Assembly: GCA_035267815.1 (NCBI GenBank)
Contig: DATFLK010000085.1
Coordinates: 1-12,335, forward strand
From: DATFLK01 sp035267815
Lineage (GTDB): Bacteria > Pseudomonadota > Zetaproteobacteria > Mariprofundales > Mariprofundaceae
Direction: 5' to 3'
Length of the DNA stretch: 12,335 bases
This document shows, piece by piece, positions 6,419 to 11,681 of the stretch (within the stretch, counting starts at the first letter, position 1; every line of letters begins with the position of its first letter). The position numbers were made by a program, and so were the translations under genes. Under the pieces are notes generated by a model that saw nothing but the letters and a program-made list of their open reading frames with translations, was not told where the DNA came from and searched no databases.

Positions 6419-7018
6419 TTACAGCGAATCAGCCTCGGAGGCAAGGTACTCGGCCACACCTTCCGGCGTGTCCTTCATGCCCTTCTTGCCCTCGGTCCAG
6501 CCGGCGGGGCAGACCTCACCGTTCTTCTCGTGGAACTGCAGGGCGTCGACCATGCGCAGCATCTCGTCGATGTTGCGGCCCAGCGGCAGGTCGTTGACCA
6601 CCTGATGACGCACCACGCCTTCCTTGTCGATCAGGAAGGAACCGCGCAGGGCTACTTCGCCGCCGAACAGGACGTCGTAGTCCTCGGCAATGTTCTTGGA
6701 GAGGTCGGCGACCAGCGGATACTGGACGTTACCGATGCCGCCGTTGTCGACAGCGGTGTTCTTCCATGCCAAGTGGGTGAAGTGGGAATCGACGCTGACG
6801 CCAATGACCTGAACGCCGCGATCCTTGAACTCCTTCAGACGGTGATCGAAGGCGATAATCTCGGAGGGACAGACGAAGGTGAAATCAAGCGGATAGAAGA
6901 AGAGCACGACATACTTGCCCTTGTAGTCCGACAGCCTGAAATCCTCCTTGAAGCTGTTGTCCGGCATGACCGCTGTGGCCGTGAAGTCCGGTGCCTGTTT
7001 TGTGACCAATACACTCAT
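6419..7018 (-). CDS. Typical 2-Cys peroxiredoxin (AhpC/Prx1 type)
   Basis: This cytoplasmic enzyme reduces hydrogen peroxide and organic peroxides. The 199-residue product has the peroxidatic site FYPLDFTFVCPSE (Cys50) and the resolving cysteine in EVCPAGW (Cys170), the pair that forms the intersubunit disulfide in typical 2-Cys enzymes. A GGIG motif (93-96) occurs, but the C-terminal tail reads YLASEADSL rather than carrying the YF motif of peroxide-sensitive enzymes. The frame extends 11 codons upstream, but the ATG at 7018 is preceded by AAGGAG 7 nt away, placed in the 16-nt gap after the ferritin-like gene, so this start is used. The gene is second in an operon behind the ferritin-like gene and ends at a strong terminator. 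A divergent PerR-like gene suggests control by peroxide. Confidence 0.95.
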   Translation of the reverse strand: MSVLVTKQAPDFTATAVMPDNSFKEDFRLSDYKGKYVVLFFYPLDFTFVCPSEIIAFDHRLKEFKDRGVQVIGVSVDSHFTHLAWKNTAVDNGGIGNVQYPLVADLSKNIAEDYDVLFGGEVALRGSFLIDKEGVVRHQVVNDLPLGRNIDEMLRMVDALQFHEKNGEVCPAGWTEGKKGMKDTPEGVAEYLASEADSL

Positions 7019-7034
7019 TATTTCACTCCTTTTG

Positions 7035-7463
7035 TTATTTTTGAGATTCAAGCACGGTCAGAAGATCGCGCTTGTGTTCCTCTTCTTGGATAAGGATATC
7101 CTCGATGACACGCCTCAGGCCGTATTCGCGCAGCTGTTCGGCCTGGTAGATGCGTTCCTTGTAACGCTCGATGGCGTTGTCCTCGCCCCGCAGGTCCTGT
7201 TCAATCATCACCCGGCCTTCGGATGAGGTGTCGATTGTTTCGACATCGACGCTCGGGATACCGCCTAGGAAATCGATCTGCTCGGATAGCATGATGGCGT
7301 GTTGCAGCTCCTCCTGAGAGTGGATGATCAGCTCTTTCTGGATGGACTCGTACTCGTGGCCGGTAATGACCGAGGCGTGTTGTACATACTGGATGCTGGC
7401 GGCGTACTCCCACTCTAGATCCTTGTTCAACTCGATAATGAGCTGTTCGCGTGTCACCGGCAT
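7035..7463 (-). CDS. Bacterioferritin-like (ferritin-like diiron) protein
   Basis: This 142-residue four-helix protein has a full set of putative diiron ligands by alignment to bacterioferritin: Glu19 (ExxxSIQY), Glu52 and His55 (ExxH), Glu94, and Glu127 and His130 (ExxH). Such proteins oxidise Fe(II) and store iron or protect DNA from peroxide. The Met that binds heme in bacterioferritin sits between the Glu and His of the first ExxH; here that place is Leu53, so heme binding at the standard site is unlikely. The product is also slightly shorter than usual bacterioferritin (about 155-160). The ATG at 7463 is chosen over one at 7484 because AAAGGAGG lies 5 nt before it. It is first in the operon with peroxiredoxin (16-nt gap) and is read from the shared divergent promoter region. 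Non-heme or Dps-like alternatives fit. Confidence 0.85.
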   Translation of the reverse strand: MPVTREQLIIELNKDLEWEYAASIQYVQHASVITGHEYESIQKELIIHSQEELQHAIMLSEQIDFLGGIPSVDVETIDTSSEGRVMIEQDLRGEDNAIERYKERIYQAEQLREYGLRRVIEDILIQEEEHKRDLLTVLESQK

Positions 7464-7504
7464 GGAATCCTCCTTTGCCAACATGTATCAAACAGATAAA
7501 GCGA

Positions 7505-7534
7505 TTGACTAGTCAGTAACGATTACTATATAGT
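7505..7534 (+). promoter_or_regulatory. Promoter of the PerR-like gene
   Basis: Plus-strand -35 TTGACT (7505-7510) and -10 TATAGT (7529-7534) are 18 nt apart. The -35 lies in a TGACTAGTCA palindrome (7506-7515). The -10 lies in TACTATATAGTA (7524-7535), which also supplies the -10 for the opposite direction. Confidence 0.6.
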
Positions 7535-7548
7535 ATAAAACATGTTTT
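7506..7548. promoter_or_regulatory. Cluster of three palindromes in the divergent promoter region (candidate operators)
   Basis: Perfect palindromes are TGACTAGTCA (7506-7515), TACTATATAGTA (7524-7535) and AAAACATGTTTT (7537-7548). They overlap the -35 and -10 elements of both promoters. None matches the Per or Fur box consensus closely. A regulator bound here would control both directions. Confidence 0.45.
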
Positions 7549-7552
7549 GCAA
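7525..7552 (-). promoter_or_regulatory. Promoter of the ferritin-peroxiredoxin operon
   Basis: Minus-strand -35 TTGCAA (7547-7552) and -10 TATAGT (7525-7530) are separated by 16 nt. The AAAACATGTTTT palindrome (7537-7548) covers the spacer and the inner edge of the -35, a natural operator position. The -10 overlaps that of the opposite promoter. Confidence 0.55.
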
Positions 7553-7575
7553 CAACTATTCCGCTTTCGCGGTGC

Positions 7576-7591
7576 GTGTCCGTACGGACAC
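7576..7591. promoter_or_regulatory. 16-bp perfect palindrome in the perR-like 5' leader
   Basis: GTGTCCGTACGGACAC (7576-7591) is perfectly palindromic and sits between the predicted transcription start and the GGGAG ribosome site (about 7593-7597). A smaller CCGC-TTTC-GCGG repeat (7561-7572) lies just before it. It could be a repressor site or two mRNA hairpins next to the ribosome site. Confidence 0.45.
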
Positions 7592-7607
7592 CGGGAGATT
7601 ATAGCTG

Positions 7608-8027
7608 ATGGATATGCGCACTGTGCTGCATCAACACGGACTTCGGGTAACGCCGCAACGGCTCGCCATCGCCGACAGGTTGCTGGCCGAGGCCAGGCAT
7701 GCCGTGCCCCAGGAACTGTACGAGGATCTGCGTGAGCGGTTTCCCTCCATGTCACTCAATACGGTATACATGACCCTCTCTCAGTTCGAGGAGAACGGGC
7801 TGCTGCGCCGTTTCTATGTCGATGGCCGAGCCGTGTTCGACAGCAATACGGCACCACACGACCATGCATGTTGCCGTAGTTGTGGTGTGTTGATAGATCT
7901 ACCTCAACGCGATGATGTGGCGGTTCCCTCAGCCCTGCCGTCGGGGTGGCGAATCGAGGGTTACAGCCGTCTCTGGTCAGGGCTGTGTCCGGCCTGCAGC
8001 GAATTGGAGGGTGTGGCAGAGGCCTGA
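7608..8027 (+). CDS. Fur-family transcriptional regulator, PerR-like
   Basis: This 139-residue metal-dependent repressor has the Fur-family winged helix (VTPQRLAIADRLL, then FPSMSLNTVYMTLSQFEENGLL). It has two CxxC pairs (Cys89/Cys92 and Cys127/Cys130) for structural zinc. The regulatory metal ligands of Bacillus PerR (His37, Asp85, His91, His93, Asp104) appear to match His31, Asp78, His84, His86 and Asp97. Asp at the last position, where Fur has Glu, favours PerR. In PerR these His residues are oxidised by peroxide and DNA is released. The divergent ferritin and peroxiredoxin genes support that role. A second in-frame ATG at 7614 is possible. The gene is convergent with argB, 14 nt apart, with a small AGGCC/GGCCT hairpin over its stop codon (8020-8032) and no T-run. 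Zur or Fur activity cannot be excluded from sequence alone. Confidence 0.88.
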   Translation: MDMRTVLHQHGLRVTPQRLAIADRLLAEARHAVPQELYEDLRERFPSMSLNTVYMTLSQFEENGLLRRFYVDGRAVFDSNTAPHDHACCRSCGVLIDLPQRDDVAVPSALPSGWRIEGYSRLWSGLCPACSELEGVAEA

Positions 8028-8041
8028 GGCCTTAAGAGGGA

Positions 8042-8929
8042 TTACTCCGGCGTGACGACGGTGCCGATTCCCTCGTCGGTCAGGATCTCGAGTAGAATGG
8101 CATGCGGAACCCGTCCGTCGATGATGTGGGCCTGTCCCACACCATGGCTGACGGCATCTAGGCAACAGTTTACCTTTGGAATCATGCCTCCGGCGATCAC
8201 GCCGTCGCGGATCAGCGAAGAGGCATCGGGCGCCGAGAGCTGAGAGATCACCCGCTTCTCGCCATCCATCACGCCCGGCACGTCGGTCAGCAGGACCAGC
8301 TTGGCGGCCCCCAGTGCCTGTGCGATAGCTCCGGCCACCAGATCCGCGTTGACGTTGTAGCTTTGTCCCTCGCGCTTGTTGTAACCGACGGGGGCGATGA
8401 CCGGGACGAAGCGGTCCCGCTCCAGAAGTTCGAGGATGCCGGTATTGATCGTGTCTACCTCGCCGACATGGCCTAGGTCGATGATCTCCGGCACGTCCAG
8501 CTCGGGGGCGTCCTGCCGGATCTCCAGTTTGCGGGCGCAGATTAGTCCGCCATCCTTTCCAGAGAGGCCGACGGCCTTGCCACCCGCGTGGTTGATGCCG
8601 GCGACGATCTCCTTGTTGACCAGTCCGGCCAGCACCATCTCCACCACTTCCATGGTTTCCCGGTCGGTGACCCGCATGCCCTGGACGAACTCGGCCTGCT
8701 TACCGACCTTTTTGAGAACGTCGCCGATCTGCGGTCCGCCGCCGTGGACGACGACCGGATTGATGCCGACCTGCTTCAGCAGGGTAATGTCGGTGGCGAA
8801 TGATTGTTTGAGACGCTCCTCGACCATGGCGTGACCACCATATTTGATAACAATGGTCTGTTCTGCGAAGCGTTGCAGATAGGGGAGCGCCTCAACCAGT
8901 GTGGCTGCGCGTTCCTGGGCGTATTTCAT
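8042..8929 (-). CDS. argB: Acetylglutamate kinase
   Basis: ArgB phosphorylates N-acetyl-L-glutamate with ATP in the second step of arginine synthesis, in the cytoplasm. The 295-residue product has the family motifs: KYGGHAM (Lys29), HGGGPQI (62-68), GMRVTD, GLSGKDG, NVNADLVAG and the C-terminal AHIIDGRVPHAILLEI. The N-terminal EALPYLQRF stretch belongs to the extended helix found in arginine-sensitive, hexameric enzymes, so feedback inhibition by arginine is plausible but inferred. The frame is open to 9400, but the ATG at 8929 is where homology begins. It overlaps the stop codon of the upstream membrane-protein gene as ATGA, so its translation is probably coupled to it. The weak AAGG ribosome site, 5-6 nt before the ATG, fits coupling. 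No other arginine gene is in the window. Confidence 0.97.
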   Translation of the reverse strand: MKYAQERAATLVEALPYLQRFAEQTIVIKYGGHAMVEERLKQSFATDITLLKQVGINPVVVHGGGPQIGDVLKKVGKQAEFVQGMRVTDRETMEVVEMVLAGLVNKEIVAGINHAGGKAVGLSGKDGGLICARKLEIRQDAPELDVPEIIDLGHVGEVDTINTGILELLERDRFVPVIAPVGYNKREGQSYNVNADLVAGAIAQALGAAKLVLLTDVPGVMDGEKRVISQLSAPDASSLIRDGVIAGGMIPKVNCCLDAVSHGVGQAHIIDGRVPHAILLEILTDEGIGTVVTPE

Positions 8930-9426
8930 GCCACCTTCGTTTTTTTCGCTTCGGGCGCCTTGTCGAGCATCAGTTGCCACACGAAGACAATGGCACAGAC
9001 GGCCAGGGTCAGCCCCAGTCCGGCAATGATGTCGTTGCTGTTCGGTCCGCCCAGTAGCATGCCGGCGGGGATGAAGACGATGATGGCCGGCACGATCAGG
9101 GCTAGGCGCGTCCAGCGGTTGCTCTGTTTGAAGATGACGCTGGCGGCACCGGGCGAGGATAAGATGGCGAAGAGGGTCACGATAATCCAGTGGTTGTCTT
9201 GGTCGACAGTGCTCAGGCGCTGCCAGATCGTTGTCGGATGCGTCATCAGGTGCGTATCGATCGCTGCGCCGCCGACCAGTACCAGTGCGGCAGTGATGAC
9301 CCACAGGAGCCATCCCTTCCACTGCTTGCTGCGCGCCAGGTGGTTTACCCATACGCCGTTGCCGATGACGTACATCAAGGCGGCGAATGCCACGCCCCAA
9401 GCCGCCTGATTGTATTGAACTTCCAT
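8926..9426 (-). CDS. Five-helix integral membrane protein of unknown function
   Basis: I do not recognise this 166-residue protein. It has about five hydrophobic spans, at residues about 10-28, 38-56, 80-98, 108-126 and 132-153, joined by short loops, and a lysine-rich C-terminal tail (EAKKTKVA). Conserved-looking features are a Gly-Asn-Gly (22-24) in the first span, DTHLMTHPTTIWQR after the second, and GGPNSNDI before the last. It has no cleavable signal. The frame is open to 9495, but the ATG at 9426 is used because GGGA lies 6 nt upstream and the first span starts 9 residues in. Its stop overlaps the argB start by 4 nt, so the two form one operon. Whether it has anything to do with arginine is unknown. 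Confidence 0.75.
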   Translation of the reverse strand: MEVQYNQAAWGVAFAALMYVIGNGVWVNHLARSKQWKGWLLWVITAALVLVGGAAIDTHLMTHPTTIWQRLSTVDQDNHWIIVTLFAILSSPGAASVIFKQSNRWTRLALIVPAIIVFIPAGMLLGGPNSNDIIAGLGLTLAVCAIVFVWQLMLDKAPEAKKTKVA

Positions 9427-9592
9427 ATCAATCCCGTCCTGCCAGTTAAGTGTTGAACGGATAGTAACGGCAAAAGCCGGGCGGGGGAACCACACTCGGT
9501 GTCATGCCATGTCCAATATTTAATCACTTTTGCATATATATTAATCATAACGATCAGGAAAGGACTCTTTAAAATCCATTTAACTATATGAA

Positions 9593-9607
9593 ATATAATG
9601 ATTATAT
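9593..9607. promoter_or_regulatory. Per-box-like 15-bp palindrome
   Basis: ATATAATGATTATAT is a perfect 7-1-7 palindrome. It matches the Bacillus Per box TTATAATnATTATAA at every defined position except the two outermost. It lies 6 bp before the -24 GG of the sigma-54 promoter. The surrounding sequence is AT-rich, which raises the chance of coincidence. Confidence 0.4.
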
Positions 9608-9610
9608 CAG

Positions 9611-9629
9611 TATGGCATGCGCCATGCTT
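9611..9629 (+). promoter_or_regulatory. Sigma-54 promoter of glnK-amtB
   Basis: TGGCAT followed by ATGCTT places GG (9614-9615) and GC (9626-9627) exactly 10 nt apart. This is the invariant -24/-12 spacing, with a good match to TGGCAC-N5-TTGCT. Transcription would begin near 9639. Sigma-54 control of glnK-amtB under nitrogen limitation is the usual arrangement in proteobacteria. Confidence 0.75.
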
Positions 9630-9666
9630 ATAAAGAGCATCAACACGATGAAGGAAGGAATACTCG

Positions 9667-9738
9667 ATGAGGAAGTCTATTTGGATTGCGTGTGCAGGCA
9701 TAGCCCCTCCGTTCGATGAAGCGGCAGGTGCGGTTTGA
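9667..9738 (+). CDS. Possible 23-residue leader peptide or gene remnant upstream of glnK
   Basis: An ATG at 9667 preceded by AAGGAAGGA (about 9651-9659) lies about 28 nt after the predicted sigma-54 start site. It encodes 23 residues starting MRKSIWIACAGIAPP, which look like the beginning of a signal peptide, then stops. It may be the start of a lost secreted or porin gene, a real leader peptide, or chance. The codons are too few to judge. Confidence 0.3.
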   Translation: MRKSIWIACAGIAPPFDEAAGAV

Positions 9739-9823
9739 GTGTCGGGCGGCGGTTCGGGTCGATGGGAACGCATCTGCCGCCCTCGGGATTCCGGAAAAAC
9801 GAGTGTGAACAAGGAGAGAGCAG

Positions 9824-10162
9824 ATGAAGATGATCACGGCGATTTTAAAGCCATTCAAGCTGGACGAGGTCAAGGATGCCCTGGGAACCATCGGGGTCTC
9901 AGGCATGACCGTCACGGAGGTCCGCGGACACGGGCGCCAGAAGGGCCATACGGAACTCTATCGCGGGGCTGAATATCAGGTCGATTTTATCCCCAAGGTT
10001 GAACTGAGCGTCGTGGTGGAGGACGACCAAGCGGATGCCGTGGTCGAGGCCATCACGACCTCCGCGCGTACCGACAAGGTGGGTGACGGAAAGATCTTTG
10101 TCATGGATGTCGAGCGGGCGATCCGTATTCGCACCGGCGAAGAGAATTCGGGTGCTTTATGA
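9824..10162 (+). CDS. glnK: Nitrogen regulatory protein P-II (GlnK type)
   Basis: This cytoplasmic signalling trimer reads glutamine, 2-oxoglutarate and ATP/ADP and blocks the AmtB channel when nitrogen is ample. The 112-residue product has standard P-II length. The T-loop is GHTELYRGAEYQVDFIPK with the uridylylation site Tyr51, and the C-terminal signature GDGKIFVMDVERAIRIRTGE is intact. The start is supported by AAGGAG (9811-9816). It is called GlnK rather than GlnB because amtB follows 48 bp downstream and a sigma-54 promoter lies upstream. The same 12-nt ribosome-site block, GAACAAGGAGAG, precedes both genes (9807-9818 and 10194-10205). Confidence 0.96.
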   Translation: MKMITAILKPFKLDEVKDALGTIGVSGMTVTEVRGHGRQKGHTELYRGAEYQVDFIPKVELSVVVEDDQADAVVEAITTSARTDKVGDGKIFVMDVERAIRIRTGEENSGAL

Positions 10163-10210
10163 ACAGTCTGAAGATGTCCCCCTCAGGAAATTCGAACAAG
10201 GAGAGTAACG

Positions 10211-11512
10211 ATGCGTAAATTGATGACAGGAGTATTGATGATGTTGCCCGCCGCCCTGCTGGCGCCGGGCATGGCTGTGGCGGGCGAGGCCGCCAAGCTC
10301 GATTCAGGCGACACCGCCTGGATGATCACGGCGACCGCCCTAGTGCTGTTAATGACTATTCCGGGGCTGGCGCTGTTCTACGGTGGCATGGTGCGTAAGA
10401 AGAATGTGTTGTCGGTTCTGATGCAGTCCATCGCCGTCACGGCTTTGGTCAGTGTGTTGTGGGTCGTGGCCGGATATTCGCTCGCCTTCAGCGGTGACGG
10501 TGCCTTTGTCGGCAATCTCGCCAAGGGTTTCTTCGCCGGTGTGGGTGTGGATGCACTTTCAGGCACGATTCCGGAAACGGTGTTTGCCACCTTCCAGATG
10601 ACCTTTGCCATCATCACCCCGGTACTGGTGATCGGTGCATTCGTCGAACGCATGAAGTTCTCGGCTGTCTTTCTCTTCCTCGGTATTTGGGTACTGGCCG
10701 TTTATTCTCCGATCTGCCACTGGGTATGGGGCGGCGGCTGGCTCGGAAGCCTCGGTACGCTGGATTTCGCCGGGGGTACCGTGGTGCATATCAATGCCGG
10801 TGTGGCCGGTCTGGTCGCGGCCTTGGTGCTGGGCAAGCGTCTGGGTTACCCGAAGGAGCCGATGCTGCCGCATAACCTGACCCTGACCCTGGTGGGTGCT
10901 TCCCTGCTGTGGGTCGGCTGGTTCGGCTTCAACGCCGGTTCCGAACTTGCTGCGGACGGTACGGCCGGCATGGCCATGTTGGTGACCCAGGTGGCGACTG
11001 CCATGGCTGTTCTGGGCTGGATGTTCGCCGAATGGATCGTCTTCAAGAAGCCGAGTCTGCTGGGCGCCTGTTCTGGTGCGGTGGCCGGTCTCGTGGCCAT
11101 CACCCCGGCCTCCGGGTTCGTGGGGCCGATCGGAGCTCTGGTAATCGGTCTGGCTGCCGGTGTCATCTGCTTCGTGGCCGTGGCCTTCATCAAGAAGGCG
11201 ATGGGTTATGACGATTCTCTCGACGCCTTCGGTGTCCACGCCGTGGGCGGCATCGTCGGCGCGTTGCTGACCGGTATCTTTGCCGCGAAGGGTCTGGGTG
11301 GCGCCGGTCTTGCCGATGGCGTCTCCATCGGCGGGCAGCTTGTGGTACAGGCCGAAGCAGTGCTGGCCACTATCGTCTACGACGCCGTCATGACCTTCAT
11401 TATCCTGAAGGTGATCGATGTCATCGTCGGTCTGCGCGTTAGCCCCGACGAGGAGCGCGAGGGCCTGGATGTCACCCAGCATGGTGAGCAGGTCTACGAC
11501 ACCGTGCACTAG
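10211..11512 (+). CDS. amtB: Ammonium transporter
   Basis: This trimeric inner-membrane channel takes up ammonium or ammonia. The 433-residue product begins with a cleavable signal peptide (cut probable after AVA, about residue 24) and then has the 11 spans of the Amt family. Key residues are present: Asp185 in DFAGGTVVHINAG (Asp160 of E. coli AmtB), the pore histidines His193 and His343 (168 and 318), FGFNAGS with Ser244 (219), and the FQMTFAIITP phenylalanine region. The cytoplasmic tail is short and polar (VSPDEEREGLD onward), as expected for the surface near GlnK. AAGGAG (10198-10203) supports the start. It shares the sigma-54 transcript with glnK. A long nested hairpin and a terminator follow. 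Confidence 0.97.
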   Translation: MRKLMTGVLMMLPAALLAPGMAVAGEAAKLDSGDTAWMITATALVLLMTIPGLALFYGGMVRKKNVLSVLMQSIAVTALVSVLWVVAGYSLAFSGDGAFVGNLAKGFFAGVGVDALSGTIPETVFATFQMTFAIITPVLVIGAFVERMKFSAVFLFLGIWVLAVYSPICHWVWGGGWLGSLGTLDFAGGTVVHINAGVAGLVAALVLGKRLGYPKEPMLPHNLTLTLVGASLLWVGWFGFNAGSELAADGTAGMAMLVTQVATAMAVLGWMFAEWIVFKKPSLLGACSGAVAGLVAITPASGFVGPIGALVIGLAAGVICFVAVAFIKKAMGYDDSLDAFGVHAVGGIVGALLTGIFAAKGLGGAGLADGVSIGGQLVVQAEAVLATIVYDAVMTFIILKVIDVIVGLRVSPDEEREGLDVTQHGEQVYDTVH

Positions 11513-11525
11513 GCGGCAACGAGTT

Positions 11526-11593
11526 GGGCGGATGCCTTCTTGCACTGGTAGATTGACCCTGCGGCCTGTGCAAGGTCCCCAAGGCATCCGTTC
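11526..11593 (+). ncRNA. Long nested hairpin in the amtB 3' untranslated region (candidate structured RNA)
   Basis: CGGATGCCTT (11529-11538) pairs perfectly with AAGGCATCCG (11581-11590), extended by three outer pairs (11526-11528 with 11591-11593, two of them G-U). Directly inside, CTTGCAC (11539-11545) pairs with GTGCAAG (11568-11574), leaving a 6-nt bulge GTCCCC and a 22-nt loop. TCCCC in the bulge could instead pair with GGGGA at 11595-11599. Together with the terminator that follows this would form a compact 3'-end RNA of about 110 nt. No known RNA family is recognised. Confidence 0.45.
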
Positions 11594-11601
11594 CGGGGAG
11601 A

Positions 11602-11631
11602 GAAGCGGCCTTCGGGCCGCTTCCTTCTTTT
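11602..11631 (+). terminator. Intrinsic terminator of glnK-amtB
   Basis: GAAGCGGCC (11602-11610) and GGCCGCTTC (11615-11623) form a 9-bp perfect stem capped by the stable TTCG tetraloop, followed by CTTCTTTT (11624-11631). Confidence 0.92.
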
Positions 11632-11646
11632 AAGGGGTGAATTAAA

Positions 11647-11660
11647 GGCCCGTTCGGGCC
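11647..11660 (+). promoter_or_regulatory. Small hairpin in the leader of the last gene
   Basis: GGCCC (11647-11651) and GGGCC (11656-11660) enclose GTTC, 9 nt before the GGAGG ribosome site at 11670-11674. It lies right after the amtB terminator and could stabilise the start of a new transcript or back up the terminator. Evidence is limited to the inverted repeat. Confidence 0.25.
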
Positions 11661-11681
11661 GGATACAACGGAGGTTGAATG

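Larger units (their letters stand above)
9427..9823. other. 397-bp regulatory stretch upstream of glnK
   Basis: No substantial gene lies here. From about 9510 to 9610 the base composition turns strongly AT-rich, unlike the rest of the window, as expected for a bent enhancer-promoter spacer that might carry an IHF site; I could not fix a clear IHF or NtrC site. It holds a 15-bp AT palindrome (9593-9607), a sigma-54 promoter (9611-9629), a 23-codon ORF (9667-9738) and a GGGCGGC/GCCGCCC inverted repeat (9744-9750 with 9776-9782). Confidence 0.6.

Noticed and set aside
8020..8032. AGGCC/GGCCT hairpin between the perR-like gene and argB as a bidirectional terminator
   Set aside because: The stem is only 5-6 bp with a 3-nt loop and has no T-run on either strand.
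8930..9400. N-terminal extension of the argB frame by 157 codons
   Set aside because: This stretch overlaps the membrane-protein gene in another frame and has no homology-like content; acetylglutamate kinase begins at the ATG at 8929.
10559..11587. 342-codon open frame on the minus strand opposite amtB
   Set aside because: It is the antisense of a clear ammonium transporter, with a low-complexity composition rich in Gly, His and Asp and no recognisable domain.
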